DNA of 64,000 bases from Candidatus Thioglobus sp. (GTDB lineage Bacteria > Pseudomonadota > Gammaproteobacteria > PS1 > Pseudothioglobaceae), in assembly GCA_028352435.1 (NCBI GenBank), contig JAOMMB010000004.1:1-64000 (forward strand), in the 5' to 3' direction. The number at the start of each line of letters is the position of its first letter. Position 1 is the first letter of the stretch. Below, one piece after another: positions 33,930 to 44,836 of this stretch. Made by a program: the position numbers and the translations under genes. Below the pieces are notes generated by a model. The model did not search any database. It worked only from the letters and a program-made list of their open reading frames with translations, and was not told the origin of the DNA.

Positions 33930-33958
33930 GTTTTTTAAGTTTAAACAGATAGAATAAA

Positions 33959-35293
33959 ATGAAAATATACGCGCCTTGGGAAAAAGCCTTTAAAAAGGTA
34001 TCAACGCCTTTTGAGCACTTTATTCATGCCCAAACTACTACGGGCAAAATTTTAATGTTTATGACGGTTCTTGCGTTAATTCTAGCAAATACACCGCTAA
34101 CAGAAAATTACGAGCATTTTTTTCATACAAAAATTGATTTCAGTATTGGCTCTTGGAAGTTGTCCCATAGTATTCATCATTGGATAAATGATGGACTAAT
34201 GGCTGTATTCTTCTTTATTATCGGATTAGAGATAAAAAGGGAAATTTTAGTCGGAGAGCTTTCAAATGTAAAAGTTGCGATTTTGCCTATTCTGGCAGCT
34301 ATTGGTGGCATGGTTTTTCCTGCATTGATCTATCTAAGTATTAATGCAAATGAGCTTAGTGCTGTCGGATGGGGTGTACCTATGGCGACAGATATTGCTT
34401 TTGCGATTAGTGTTTTAGTGCTTTTGGGAAAAAGGGTTTCGTCTGCGTTAGTAACTTTTTTAGTGGCACTTGCTATTGTAGATGATCTAGGCGCTGTTCT
34501 GGTAATTGCAATATTCTATACTGATCAAATTAATATGCTACCTCTCGCCTTATCTGGCGTAACTTTTTTAATGTTAATTATATTAAATCGTTTTGGTATT
34601 CATGCAATATTACCTTATTTTATTGTTGGACTTTTCTTGTGGGTTTTTGTTCTAGAGTCAGGCGTGCATGCCACTATTGCCGGTGTTATTGCTGCCATAG
34701 CGGTACCTTCAAAACCTAAACGAACATCTTTAGATTTATCTAAAGATACTAAAAAATTATTAGATGACTATGACAAACATCCTGTTAATAAAAATCACAC
34801 ATTAAATGAAGACCAAAAAGCCATTCTAGATAATATACAACACAGGATTGATTCGGTACGCTCCCCAGCTACAAGACTGGAGCAAAAACTACATCTTCCT
34901 GTTGCGTTAGTTGTTATCCCTTTATTTGCATTAGCTAATGCTGGTATTGCAATAGATTTTAACTCTATTGGCGATGTGATTGTTGAGCCCATATCAATGG
35001 GAATCATTTTTGGTCTGATCCTAGGAAAGATACTTGGAATATTTGGAGTTTCTTGGCTGGTCATTAAACTAAAAATTGCAAAACTACCAGACCAAAGTAG
35101 CATGAGTCAAATTTTTGGCATTGCACTCTTAGGTGGTATTGGCTTTACCATGTCTATCTTTATAGCCGAGCTTGCTTTTTTAGGGTCACCTGAGTTCATC
35201 TTTCAAGCTAAAGTTGGTATATTATCTGCTTCTTTGTTGGCAGGTTTGTCTGGATTTTTATGGCTTAAATACATAGCTAAAAAGCCAGTATAG
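33959..35293 (+). CDS. nhaA: Na+/H+ antiporter NhaA
   Basis: NDGLMAVFFFIIGLEIKREILVGEL, ATDIAFAISVL, LALAIVDDLGAVLVIA. Confidence 0.95.
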   Translation: MKIYAPWEKAFKKVSTPFEHFIHAQTTTGKILMFMTVLALILANTPLTENYEHFFHTKIDFSIGSWKLSHSIHHWINDGLMAVFFFIIGLEIKREILVGELSNVKVAILPILAAIGGMVFPALIYLSINANELSAVGWGVPMATDIAFAISVLVLLGKRVSSALVTFLVALAIVDDLGAVLVIAIFYTDQINMLPLALSGVTFLMLIILNRFGIHAILPYFIVGLFLWVFVLESGVHATIAGVIAAIAVPSKPKRTSLDLSKDTKKLLDDYDKHPVNKNHTLNEDQKAILDNIQHRIDSVRSPATRLEQKLHLPVALVVIPLFALANAGIAIDFNSIGDVIVEPISMGIIFGLILGKILGIFGVSWLVIKLKIAKLPDQSSMSQIFGIALLGGIGFTMSIFIAELAFLGSPEFIFQAKVGILSASLLAGLSGFLWLKYIAKKPV

Positions 35294-35308
35294 ATACAAC
35301 AAACAAAC

Positions 35309-35335
35309 AAAAAGGAGGCAAGCGCCTCCTTTTTT
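35309..35335. terminator. Rho-independent terminator between convergent nhaA and ilvD
   Basis: AAAAAGGAGGC-aagc-GCCTCCTTTTTT. Confidence 0.92.
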
Positions 35336-35357
35336 AATACTTATTTTTCTTGAATGA

Positions 35358-37025
35358 TTAGTCAGTCACTGCACCTTCAGAAGCAGATTTAGCCAATTTA
35401 GCAAATTTCGCTAAAACACCTTTAGTATAGTTCGGTTTAGGTTGTACCCAATGAGTTAAACGCTTGTCAATAATTGACTGATCAACCAGTAACTCTAATA
35501 CATTATTTTCAGCGTCAATCAAGATCTCATCGCCATCTTCAACAACAGCTAATACGCCACCTTTAAAGGCTTCTGGTGCGATATGACCAACCACAAAGCC
35601 ATGAGTTCCGCCCGAGAAGCGACCATCGGTAATGAGTGCTACTTTACCGCCTAGGCCTTTACCCATAACGGCAGAAGTAGGAGCAAGCATCTCACGCATA
35701 CCAGGGCCACCTGCAGGTCCTTCATAACGAATAACAATCACATCGCCCGCTATAATTTCATCATTTAATATAGCTGTAAGCGCTTCTTCTTCACGACCAT
35801 AACATTTAGCCACCCCTTTAAAGCGCAATCCTTCTTTACCTGTAATTTTTGCAACAGCGCCATCTACGGCCAAATTACCGCGCAAAATACGAAGATGCGA
35901 ATCTTTCTTAATCGGATTATCAAGTGATCTAATAATATCTTGAGAGTCGACATATGGCTTAACATCTTTAAGATTTTCAGCCATAGTTTTTCCAGTTACT
36001 GTTAAACAGTCGCCATGTAATAATCCAGCATCTAAAAGCATCTTCATTAGTGGCAGAGTACCGCCAATTTCAATCAGCTCGCTCATCATATATTTACCTG
36101 ATGGCTTTAAATCAGCCAATACTGGTACATTTTTACCTATACGAGTGAAGTCATCAATATTCAGGTCTTTAACGCCTGCTGCGTCAGCCATGGCAATCAT
36201 GTGTAGTACAGCATTGGTGGATCCACCTAGAGCAATAAGAACGGTGATTGCGTTTTCAAATGCTTTCATAGTCATGATATCATTTGGCTTAATGTCTTTT
36301 TCAAGTAAGTTTAATACCGCTTCACCAGCGCGAACACAATCATTATCCTTATCCGCTGAAATGGCATCTTGAGCCGATGAGTTTGGCAAGCTCATACCTA
36401 GCGCTTCAATAGCAGATGCCATGGTATTAGCCGTATACATGCCGCCACAAGAGCCTGGACCTGGAATGGCTGTTTTTTCAATATTTTCAAGTTCAATTGC
36501 ATTAATTTTATTACTGGCAAATTGACCTACCGCCTCAAAAACACTAACCACATCTGTATGATTTTTACCTGGCTGAATAGTACCGCCATAAACAAAAATA
36601 CCTGGGCGGTTAAGCCTAGCTAAACCAATAATACAACCTGGCATATTTTTATCACAACCGCCAATTGCAACCACGCCATCAAAACCCTGACAACCTACTA
36701 CTGTTTCAATTGAATCAGCAATAACCTCACGAGATACTAAAGAGTATTTCATACCCTCTGAGCCCATTGAAATACCATCAGAAATAGTAATCGTGTTAAA
36801 AATAACACCTTTACCGCCAGCAGAATTAATGCCTTTCTCAGCTTCATCTGCTAATTTATTAATATGCATATTACAAGGCGTAACCATTGACCAAGTTGAG
36901 GCAATACCTACTTGGGGCTTACTAAAATCTTCTTTTTTAAAGCCTACTGGATAAAGCATTGCACGAGAGGCTGCTCTTTCATAACCATCAACAACTTGAG
37001 AGGAATATTTTCTTGAGTTAGACAT
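35358..37025 (-). CDS. ilvD: Dihydroxy-acid dehydratase
   Basis: [49 protein letters not shown]; start moved to internal Met 21. Confidence 0.96.
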   Translation of the reverse strand: MSNSRKYSSQVVDGYERAASRAMLYPVGFKKEDFSKPQVGIASTWSMVTPCNMHINKLADEAEKGINSAGGKGVIFNTITISDGISMGSEGMKYSLVSREVIADSIETVVGCQGFDGVVAIGGCDKNMPGCIIGLARLNRPGIFVYGGTIQPGKNHTDVVSVFEAVGQFASNKINAIELENIEKTAIPGPGSCGGMYTANTMASAIEALGMSLPNSSAQDAISADKDNDCVRAGEAVLNLLEKDIKPNDIMTMKAFENAITVLIALGGSTNAVLHMIAMADAAGVKDLNIDDFTRIGKNVPVLADLKPSGKYMMSELIEIGGTLPLMKMLLDAGLLHGDCLTVTGKTMAENLKDVKPYVDSQDIIRSLDNPIKKDSHLRILRGNLAVDGAVAKITGKEGLRFKGVAKCYGREEEALTAILNDEIIAGDVIVIRYEGPAGGPGMREMLAPTSAVMGKGLGGKVALITDGRFSGGTHGFVVGHIAPEAFKGGVLAVVEDGDEILIDAENNVLELLVDQSIIDKRLTHWVQPKPNYTKGVLAKFAKLAKSASEGAVTD

Positions 37026-37102
37026 AATTACTTTGTATTGATATAAAGCATTATATTTTAGATTAAAATAGTGCACTTCTATCAACGATTTAATACAGTA
37101 CT

Positions 37103-37528
37103 TTGGATAAATCCGAACAAATTTTGACTTTAATCAAGCCTTTTGTAGATCAAGAGAAAATTCTACTTAGAAGCAAGGAAGAAATTGAAAAAAATATCAA
37201 TGATTTCATCTTGCTATTTGACAATAATCAACTGGTTGCTTGCGCAGGTTTAAAAGATTGTCAAGAAGGCTCTATGGGTGAAATTTATTCTTTAGCGGTT
37301 GCTAAAAATTCTCAAAATTTAGGACTTTCTATGCAACTCTTAGATAAGATATTAATAGAAGCTAAAAGACGAAAATTTAGCAAAGTTTTCGCCCTAACAA
37401 AGTATGAAACTAATTGGTTTTTAAAGCATCAATTTACACAAATGAAAATTTCAAATCTACCTCAGAAGCGTCAAAAATATTTCAACCATGATCGAAACTC
37501 TTCTATCTTTTTTAAGGATATTGCCTAA
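37103..37528 (+). CDS. Stand-alone GNAT acetyltransferase similar to the C-terminal (acetyltransferase) domain of N-acetylglutamate synthase ArgA
   Basis: [88 protein letters not shown] start. Confidence 0.78.
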   Translation: MDKSEQILTLIKPFVDQEKILLRSKEEIEKNINDFILLFDNNQLVACAGLKDCQEGSMGEIYSLAVAKNSQNLGLSMQLLDKILIEAKRRKFSKVFALTKYETNWFLKHQFTQMKISNLPQKRQKYFNHDRNSSIFFKDIA

Positions 37529-38133
37529 TGCAAATCAAAGAACGTATTCGCGGGTATTTACCAGTTGTCATTGATATTGAAACAGCTGGATTTAATCATC
37601 AAACAGATGCCATGTTAGAAATTTGCGCTGTGATTATTGGCATCGATGACAGTGGAAAACTATACCCAAAGGAGCCTCAACATTTTCACACGCATCCTTT
37701 TAAAGGGGCTAATCTTGAGCCGGCAGCTTTAAAGTTTAATGGCATTGATGTTGACAATCCTCTACGTGGCGCTATTGATGAAAAACTAGCACTAAGTGAT
37801 ATGTTCCAAACGATATGCACCGAGATGAAAGATCAAGATTGCTCGCGTTCGATATTAGTAGGGCACAATGCATTTTTTGACTTAGGATTTTTGTATGCTT
37901 CAAGTGAAAGATCAAAGCTTAAAAACCCCTTTCATAAATTCTCTACCATTGATACCGTTAGCTTATCAGCACTTACTTTTGGGGAGACAGTTCTGGCTAA
38001 AGCAATTGCGAAAGCTGGTATTGAATTTGACAACGCTCAAGCGCATTCCGCCTTATATGATACGGTTAAAACCGCTGAGTTATTTTGTCAGATCTTTAAT
38101 GATTTTGAATTTGCACCGACACCAAAGAACTGA
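37528..38133 (+). CDS. rnt: Ribonuclease T
   Basis: RGYLPVVIDIETAGFNHQTDAMLEICAV, VGHNAFFDLGFL, AQAHSALYDT DEDDh exonuclease motifs. Confidence 0.94.
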   Translation: MQIKERIRGYLPVVIDIETAGFNHQTDAMLEICAVIIGIDDSGKLYPKEPQHFHTHPFKGANLEPAALKFNGIDVDNPLRGAIDEKLALSDMFQTICTEMKDQDCSRSILVGHNAFFDLGFLYASSERSKLKNPFHKFSTIDTVSLSALTFGETVLAKAIAKAGIEFDNAQAHSALYDTVKTAELFCQIFNDFEFAPTPKN

Positions 38134-39017
38134 TTAAACGCCAAGCGCTCTTTTTGTGCTTGATGGATAGTCATTAACTCAAATCTAACTTTTGCACCTG
38201 ATTGTTGTTGTGCCAACTGAGCTAAATCCAGTGAAAATACAGTACCAATTTTTGAGTATCCGCCAATGGTTGGTGCATCTTTTAATAGAATAATTGGCAA
38301 TCCGTCGCTAGCGATTTCCACACTACCATAACTCATACCTTCAGAGATCATTTTGTCTTTTTTGATGGCTATGGGCACTCCTTTTAGCCTACATCCGGTA
38401 CGATCATTTGCATGACTAATAGTATAAGATTGACTAAAAAATAATGTTTTTTGATCATCACTAAATTCTGAATATTGATAACTTGGCAATAGCCTTAATA
38501 CAACTTCTTGATGATAATTAGGAATATAATTTGGCGCAATAAAACGATCTAACAGGTCAATTGATGCTTGGCATACAAGTACTTCATCTTGTGTTATTTT
38601 CGAACCAATATGCTCACGTAAATTAACCGATCTGGAGTTAAATAGTTTTTGAGTTTCAAACCCACCTTGAACCGCTAAATAAGCGCGTATTCCATGCCTG
38701 GGTAGATGCCAGCTAAGTCTATTCCCTTGTTGGATTTGAATACTTTTCCAAATATCCACCGCTTGATGGTTAATTTTAAAATCAAGATCCGCACCGCAAA
38801 CACAAATCAGCATATCATCGAGCGCTTCTAATTCAACACTGCCAAAGGTGATTTCCAGAGCGGCATCAAAATAATGATTACCCAGTAAATAATTTCCCCA
38901 AGCATAGGCATGCTCATCCATTACCCCAGATTGAGCCAAACCCTGTTCACCATGAGTTAGACGACCATAATCTTGAACCGTCGTTAAAAATCCTGGTTTG
39001 ATAACTTTAAAGCTCAT
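38088..39017 (-). CDS. pxpC: 5-oxoprolinase subunit C / biotin-dependent carboxylase-like (KipA family)
   Basis: KVIKPGFLTTVQDYGRLTHGEQGLAQSGVMD; adjacent pxpB and pxpA. Confidence 0.92.
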   Translation of the reverse strand: MSFKVIKPGFLTTVQDYGRLTHGEQGLAQSGVMDEHAYAWGNYLLGNHYFDAALEITFGSVELEALDDMLICVCGADLDFKINHQAVDIWKSIQIQQGNRLSWHLPRHGIRAYLAVQGGFETQKLFNSRSVNLREHIGSKITQDEVLVCQASIDLLDRFIAPNYIPNYHQEVVLRLLPSYQYSEFSDDQKTLFFSQSYTISHANDRTGCRLKGVPIAIKKDKMISEGMSYGSVEIASDGLPIILLKDAPTIGGYSKIGTVFSLDLAQLAQQQSGAKVRFELMTIHQAQKERLAFNQFFGVGANSKSLKI

Positions 39018-39697
39018 TCTCGTCCACCATAGCGTATAAATTCATCACGACTAATTGAGTAGAATCTAACCTCATCACCTATCTTAAATTTGTCTAGATT
39101 TTTAGGATCGTTAAGTGATAAGTCAAGCACTGTTCTGCCAACAATATTCCAACCACCTGATGAATCAACAGGGTAAATAGCTGTTTGTCTATCAGCGATG
39201 CCCACACTACCTGCTGGAATTTTGATTCTTGGTGTGGCTAGACGTGGTGCTTGAATTTGTTCATCAACCTGGCCTAAAAATGCAAATACTGGACTAAATC
39301 CAATGGCATAAACTTGGTAAGTTTGCGAAGTATGAATATGGATAAACTCATCTATTGTTAGTTCTTTTTCAGCCAGCAATTTTTCTAAATCAAGAGCTAC
39401 TTCAAATCCATAATTAACGGGAATGTGTATCACCTTAGAAATTTGTTCAGCTTGTTCAAAGCTAAACTGTTCTAGCAATTCGCTAACTTGAGTCTTAAAC
39501 TGCTGATAATTGGTTTTATTGAGATCGTAATTCACCAAAAGAGAAGTATAAGAGGGTGTTAAATTGATAATTGACTCAGAAAAATGCTTTTTAAGCTGAT
39601 TTGCAAAATTTGCGATATTTCTAGGAAGACTAGGATCGATCTTATTGCCAAAATAGATAAGAAGCGAGCTTTCCCCCGCAAGTATGATTTTATGCAT
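39014..39697 (-). CDS. pxpB: 5-oxoprolinase subunit B (KipI family)
   Basis: YAIGFSPVFAFLGQVDEQIQAPRLATPRIKIPAGSVGIADRQTAIYPVDSSGGWNIVGRT. Confidence 0.93.
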   Translation of the reverse strand: MHKIILAGESSLLIYFGNKIDPSLPRNIANFANQLKKHFSESIINLTPSYTSLLVNYDLNKTNYQQFKTQVSELLEQFSFEQAEQISKVIHIPVNYGFEVALDLEKLLAEKELTIDEFIHIHTSQTYQVYAIGFSPVFAFLGQVDEQIQAPRLATPRIKIPAGSVGIADRQTAIYPVDSSGGWNIVGRTVLDLSLNDPKNLDKFKIGDEVRFYSISRDEFIRYGGRE

Positions 39698-40370
39698 TTT
39701 TAAGCTGTTTTAGGGCCTCTACAGAGGCTTTATTGTCACTATGAAAGCAAATGGTGTCAATTTTGAAAGATTCCTCCTCTAAAAATTGATAATATTGATC
39801 AATAATAGCTTTTGGATCGGTTAAAACCGCACCTTTGTCCCCTCTAGGAATCATATGTATGCCTTGATAGCCTCGATCGGCATAAACTTCATGCAAAAAT
39901 AAGTCGTTTTCATTATTTCCGAAATTTTTAAAATAATCCTCATGACCAGCCTGAACTACCAAGGATAAATTTTGATCAGTTTTATGAATCACATCACACA
40001 TCACCTCTAAAACCAAAGGGTTGTGAGTCATATCATGATACAAGGCACCATGTGGCTTGATGTATTTCAGAAGAGCACTGTGTTCGGTGCAAAACTTTTG
40101 AAAAGCAGTAATTTGCTGGTAAATTAAATCAAATAATGCGCAAGTACTTAGCGTTTGACTCACGCGACCAAAATTAGCTATATCTGCATAACTGGGATGC
40201 GCGCCAATCTTGACGCCAAATTTTTTGGCAAGTTGAATGGTTTTTATCATGCTATTGTTGTCACCCGCATGACCACCACAAGCAACATTTGCCATGTTAA
40301 TCAGCGGCATAACATCGGTATCAGGGTTGGGAGTTAAACACTCTCCTAAGTCGCAATTAATCATCAACAT
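39690..40370 (-). CDS. pxpA: 5-oxoprolinase subunit A (LamB/YcsF family)
   Basis: INCDLGECLTPNPDTDVMPLINMANVACGGHAGD, KIGAHPSYAD, IKPHGALYH. Confidence 0.94.
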   Translation of the reverse strand: MLMINCDLGECLTPNPDTDVMPLINMANVACGGHAGDNNSMIKTIQLAKKFGVKIGAHPSYADIANFGRVSQTLSTCALFDLIYQQITAFQKFCTEHSALLKYIKPHGALYHDMTHNPLVLEVMCDVIHKTDQNLSLVVQAGHEDYFKNFGNNENDLFLHEVYADRGYQGIHMIPRGDKGAVLTDPKAIIDQYYQFLEEESFKIDTICFHSDNKASVEALKQLKNA

Positions 40371-40440
40371 AGATGCAAATTATAAAGCAATCAAAACTCT
40401 CTATTCTCAAGATTAAACCGTTTTAATTTAGATAAAATAA

Positions 40441-40457
40441 TTCTTATATTATAAGAA
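40441..40457. promoter_or_regulatory. Palindrome TTCTTATA-t-TATAAGAA in the divergent pxpA / dUTPase intergenic region
   Basis: Perfect 8-bp arms with 1-nt centre. Confidence 0.35.
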
Positions 40458-40522
40458 AATAAACCAAGTAGATATGGCGGTACTAATTAGCTACATTGGT
40501 AGAATTTGTTCTTATTTCTGGT

Positions 40523-40554
40523 GTTGTCGCTATGACAACTAGAGCGGCTATAAT
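40523..40554 (+). promoter_or_regulatory. Inverted repeat GTTGTC-gctat-GACAAC upstream of a TATAAT -10-like hexamer, upstream of the dUTPase gene
   Basis: Perfect 6-bp arms at 40523-40528 and 40534-40539; TATAAT at 40549-40554. Confidence 0.45.
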
Positions 40555-40626
40555 TTTAATCAAAAATACAAAATGGTTTAAGCTTAGGTAAAATCATTTA
40601 AATTGTAATTTAACTCAACTAATTCT

Positions 40627-41277
40627 ATGAACCACATTAAACAAATGTTCGAACTACAGATGAAGCTCAATGACGCCACTAACGGCGAAATTTGGACTGA
40701 AGGCGCTACTAAAGAAGGGCGTCAAATCTCTTGGTTACGTTGTATTTATATGGAAGCTGCTGAAGCAATTGATTCTTTTAATTGGAAGCATTGGAAAGAT
40801 ATTGACTCAAAAAATGATATTGATAATGCTAAAGTTGAATTGGTTGATATTTGGCACTTTTTAATGTCTGAAGCGATTCATTATGGTGATGCTAGTTTTG
40901 CTGAAATATACAATGATATGTTGCCTGAGCGCGATATAGATCCAGAAAAAATGGTGGAGATATTTGAAAAAATCGTAGCCATATCAGCTAGTGCCAACGT
41001 TGATAAATCTCAAAATTCTTTATATCAATTATTCGCTTTGTTCTTCCAAGCATTGGGCAATATGGCCATGGACGTACCAGAATTATATAAACGCTATTTG
41101 GTAAAAAATCAACTAAATACCTTTAGACAAGATCATGGCTATAAGGATGGCTCTTACGTGAAGATGTGGGGCGCAGTTGAGGATAATGTTGTTGCTTTTA
41201 ATATCATGGAAGAAAGCCCTGAGCTCACCCCAGAAAAACTCTACACACAATTAGAAGAAGCTTACGCTCAACTTTAA
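40627..41277 (+). CDS. Dimeric (all-alpha NTP pyrophosphatase superfamily) dUTPase
   Basis: FELQMKLNDATNGEIWTEGATKEGRQISWLRCIYMEAAEAIDSFNWKHWKD, NAKVELVDIWHFLMSEAI. Confidence 0.82.
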   Translation: MNHIKQMFELQMKLNDATNGEIWTEGATKEGRQISWLRCIYMEAAEAIDSFNWKHWKDIDSKNDIDNAKVELVDIWHFLMSEAIHYGDASFAEIYNDMLPERDIDPEKMVEIFEKIVAISASANVDKSQNSLYQLFALFFQALGNMAMDVPELYKRYLVKNQLNTFRQDHGYKDGSYVKMWGAVEDNVVAFNIMEESPELTPEKLYTQLEEAYAQL

Positions 41278-41286
41278 TTCATCATT

Positions 41287-42336
41287 ATGTCTGTCTCAAA
41301 TATAAATCATGTAAAGCTTACTGAATATAGTCATGGCCAAGGTTGTGGTTGTAAAATATCGCCTAAGGTTTTAGATGTCATTTTAGAATCATCATTAACT
41401 GAGTTTAACGATCCAAAACTTTTAGTTGGTAATGCTTCTCGCGATGATGCAGCTGTTTATGATTTAGGAAATGGAGAAGGGATTATTAGTACCACCGACT
41501 TCTTTATGCCAATTGTAGATGATCCATTTACTTTTGGAAGAATTGCTGCGACCAATGCTATTAGCGATATTTACGCAATGGGTGGCACCCCTTTGATGGC
41601 TATTGCTATTTTTGGCTGGCCCATCGACAAGCTTGCACCTGAAATAGGTCGACAAGTAATCGAAGGCGGGCGCAGTGTTTGCGCTGATGCAGGTATCTCT
41701 TTAGCAGGTGGACATAGCATTGATGCACCAGAGCCTATTTTTGGATTAGCTGTTACTGGTAAGGTTGCTATCAAACATCTTAAGGAAAATTCAAAAGCGC
41801 AAGTGGGTGACAAAATCTATCTAACCAAGCCTTTGGGTATTGGTATTTTGACCACGGCGCAAAAACAAAAGAAAATTACCAAAGAGGATGAATCTAGAGC
41901 CATTGATACCATGTGTGAACTTAACGATATTGGTGCTAAACTATCCAAAATCGACGGTATTAATGCGATTACTGATGTAACTGGATTTGGCCTAGGTGGG
42001 CATTTGGTTGAAGTTTGTCAAGGCTCTAAGGTATCTGCTATTATCGATTATCAAAAAGTACCAACTTTACCAAATATTCAACATTATTTAGCCAATGGCT
42101 GCTCTCCAGGTGGCGCTCAGCGAAACTTAGACAGCTATGGACATCATTTAAGTCAAATGAGTGATCAGGTTCAATCAATAATTTGTGATCCACAAACTAG
42201 TGGCGGGCTACTTGTTATGGTTAATGACGAAGCGCAAGAGGAATTTCAAAATACCATGAATGCAGCTGGGTTTAAGCTTGAAGCGATTGGTGAAATTATT
42301 GCACAGAACCAAACGACTGTAAGAATTAATGCCTAA
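41287..42336 (+). CDS. selD: Selenide, water dikinase (Cys form)
   Basis: [56 protein letters not shown]. Confidence 0.95.
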   Translation: MSVSNINHVKLTEYSHGQGCGCKISPKVLDVILESSLTEFNDPKLLVGNASRDDAAVYDLGNGEGIISTTDFFMPIVDDPFTFGRIAATNAISDIYAMGGTPLMAIAIFGWPIDKLAPEIGRQVIEGGRSVCADAGISLAGGHSIDAPEPIFGLAVTGKVAIKHLKENSKAQVGDKIYLTKPLGIGILTTAQKQKKITKEDESRAIDTMCELNDIGAKLSKIDGINAITDVTGFGLGGHLVEVCQGSKVSAIIDYQKVPTLPNIQHYLANGCSPGGAQRNLDSYGHHLSQMSDQVQSIICDPQTSGGLLVMVNDEAQEEFQNTMNAAGFKLEAIGEIIAQNQTTVRINA

Positions 42337-43429
42337 TTCGCTGACTCAGATTGAAGATTTTCACTCTCTGGTAGTCAACAACACCCCCATGTTTGATACT
42401 CGTGCACCTATTGAATTTACACAGGGTGCTTTTCCACATACGCAAAGCTTGCCACTCATGAGTGACCAAGAGCGGGAGCTTGTTGGTACTTGTTATAAGA
42501 ACAAGGGCCAAGAAAAAGCTATTGAACTAGGACATGAATTAGTTCAGGGCGAAGACAAACAGGCTAAAGTTATAGCCTGGCTGGAGTTTATCCAGAAAAA
42601 TCCTAATGGCGCCCTATATTGCTTTCGTGGTGGCTTACGTAGTCAAATTACTCAACAATGGATTTATGAAGAGTCAGGCATTGATTATCCACGGTTAAAA
42701 GGGGGTTACAAGGCGCTACGTCGATACTTGATTGATGAAACTGAGCGAGTCATGAATCAAGTTACGCCGATCATTATTGGTGGACAAACTGGCTGTGGGA
42801 AAACTTTGCTACTTGAGCATATTCAACAAATGGTTGATCTAGAAGGTCTGGCTAACCACAGAGGGTCTGCATTCGGCAATACAACTACAGCCCAACCGAC
42901 TCAAATTTCTTTTGAAAATGAGCTGGCCATTAAACTTATTAAGCAGCAAAATTATTCACACTTAGTATTTGAAGATGAAGGTGCTAATGTAGGAACCGTG
43001 CATATTCCTGATTGCGTCAAAAACAAAACCTCTCAAGCAGATTTAATATTACTTGATGCAACGACAGATGAGCGTATTCAAGTTAGTATGGACGCTTATG
43101 TAATTAACATGTATCAAAACTTCCTGACTCAAGACCAAATCAATGGCTTTGATAATTTTGCTAAATATTGGCTATCAAGCCTTGAAAAAATTCAAAAAAG
43201 ATTAGGTCTTGAGCGCTATAAAGTAATGAAATTACAAGTAGATTCTGCACTAACAAGCTATCAAAATAGCAACACTTTTGATGATTTTTTGCCTATTGTT
43301 GAATCACTCTTGGTTGATTATTACGACCCTATGTATAACTATCAAATCCAAAAAAAAATAGACCGTGTTATATTTAAAGGCAGTAGCTCAGAGATTCTTG
43401 ATTATTTGCGCAGTTTGTCAATTTCTTGA
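42329..43429 (+). CDS. mnmH: tRNA 2-selenouridine synthase (rhodanese plus P-loop domains)
   Basis: [47 protein letters not shown]; overlaps selD stop. Confidence 0.94.
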   Translation: MPNSLTQIEDFHSLVVNNTPMFDTRAPIEFTQGAFPHTQSLPLMSDQERELVGTCYKNKGQEKAIELGHELVQGEDKQAKVIAWLEFIQKNPNGALYCFRGGLRSQITQQWIYEESGIDYPRLKGGYKALRRYLIDETERVMNQVTPIIIGGQTGCGKTLLLEHIQQMVDLEGLANHRGSAFGNTTTAQPTQISFENELAIKLIKQQNYSHLVFEDEGANVGTVHIPDCVKNKTSQADLILLDATTDERIQVSMDAYVINMYQNFLTQDQINGFDNFAKYWLSSLEKIQKRLGLERYKVMKLQVDSALTSYQNSNTFDDFLPIVESLLVDYYDPMYNYQIQKKIDRVIFKGSSSEILDYLRSLSIS

Positions 43430-43681
43430 GCCAATTTTAATATCGGTAATAGGCTTTGCTTGACACGCTAAAATTTCACCTTGGGATAAAGGCACCAAAC
43501 AATCTTGATGCCTAACATCCCCTTTTAGCAGTAATAGCACACAAGAGCCACAATGTCCTTGGCGACAAGAGTGGTTAATTACTACATTGTGCGCTTCAAG
43601 CTCCGTTAGAATCGAGTGCTCTCCATAGACATAAAGTGATTCAGTTTTGCCGTTGATGTTCTCAACATCGATTCTAAACAT
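43418..43681 (-). CDS. yfaE: 2Fe-2S ferredoxin, YfaE-like (class I RNR diferric cofactor maintenance)
   Basis: CRQGHCGSCVLLLLKG plus distal Cys, adjacent to nrdB. Confidence 0.85.
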   Translation of the reverse strand: MFRIDVENINGKTESLYVYGEHSILTELEAHNVVINHSCRQGHCGSCVLLLLKGDVRHQDCLVPLSQGEILACQAKPITDIKIGSRN

Positions 43682-43690
43682 ATTGGCTAA

Positions 43691-44827
43691 TTAGAGCTTG
43701 AAATCACCAAAATCTGAATCATTTTCATCGAGTGTATTGTCAATAGCACTCACCAAATAAGAAGTGATTTCTGTCTCTTGAGGAGCAACTTGAACATTAT
43801 CAGAATCAAGCCAATGATTGATCCAAGGTAGTGGGTTGCTACGATCTTCAAATAAAGGCTTAAGACCAATGGCCTTCATGCGTATATTGGTAATATATTC
43901 TAAATACTGCTTTAAAATTTCAGCGTTTAAACCGATCATTGAACCATCTCTAAACAAATATTCAGCCCAATTTTTCTCTTGATCACAAGCTTCTTTAAAC
44001 ATTTGAATAACTTCTTTCTCACATTCTGCTGCAATAACAGTCATTTCAGGGTCGTCCTTGCCTTCGCGAATAATATTAATGATATGCTGAGTGCCAGTTA
44101 AATGTAGCGCCTCATCACGCGCAATCATCTTAATAATTTTAGCATTACCCTCCATTACCTTACGCTCTGCAAAGGCAAAAGAACAAGCAAACGACACATA
44201 AAAACGTACTGCTTCTAAAATATTAACAGACATAATAGTCAAATACAGCTTGCGTTTTAGGCATTTTAAATCAATGGTTGTTTTCTCACCATTTAGATCA
44301 TGAGTTCCCTCACCATGTAAAAGATAAGCTTGTGAACATTTAATTAATTCATCGTAATGCTTAGAAACACTTTCAGCACGCTCAATGATTTGCTCTGTTT
44401 TCATAATGTCATCAAACACAGCACCTGGCTCATTGACAATAGCGCGAATGATATGGGTATATGATCGCGAGTGAATAGTCTCAGAGAAGCTCCAAGTTTC
44501 AATCCAATTTTCCAACTCCGGTAAAGATACAATAGGCAAAAATGCAATATTAGGACTACGCCCCTGCACGGAATCTAGAAGAATTTGATACTGAAGATTA
44601 GAAAGAAAAATATGTTTTTCATTGGGCAATAACTTAGCAAAATCCATTTTATCTTTAGAGACATCTATCTCTTCTGGACGCCAAAAAAATGACAACTGCT
44701 TTTCAGTCAGTTTTTCAAACATTTCAAATTTTTGCTTATCAAAGCGTGCAACGTTAACCGTATCGCCAAAAAACATAGGCTGAGTCAGTGTATTCGTAAT
44801 TTTTTTATTAAAAATCGAGTATGACAT
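43691..44827 (-). CDS. nrdB: Class Ia ribonucleoside-diphosphate reductase beta subunit
   Basis: [44 protein letters not shown]. Confidence 0.96.
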   Translation of the reverse strand: MSYSIFNKKITNTLTQPMFFGDTVNVARFDKQKFEMFEKLTEKQLSFFWRPEEIDVSKDKMDFAKLLPNEKHIFLSNLQYQILLDSVQGRSPNIAFLPIVSLPELENWIETWSFSETIHSRSYTHIIRAIVNEPGAVFDDIMKTEQIIERAESVSKHYDELIKCSQAYLLHGEGTHDLNGEKTTIDLKCLKRKLYLTIMSVNILEAVRFYVSFACSFAFAERKVMEGNAKIIKMIARDEALHLTGTQHIINIIREGKDDPEMTVIAAECEKEVIQMFKEACDQEKNWAEYLFRDGSMIGLNAEILKQYLEYITNIRMKAIGLKPLFEDRSNPLPWINHWLDSDNVQVAPQETEITSYLVSAIDNTLDENDSDFGDFKL

Positions 44828-44836
44828 ATTTAATTC

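Noticed and set aside
34690-34900. Insert-like hydrophilic segment in NhaA (SLDLSKDTKKLLDDYDKHPVNKNHTLNEDQKAIL)
   Set aside because: Falls in a cytoplasmic loop known to vary among NhaA proteins; not evidence of a new domain.
40474-40542. 22-codon ORF MAVLISYIGRICSYFWCCRYDN in the pxpA/dUTPase intergenic region
   Set aside because: Short, Cys/aromatic-rich, no clear ribosome-binding site, overlaps promoter-like elements.
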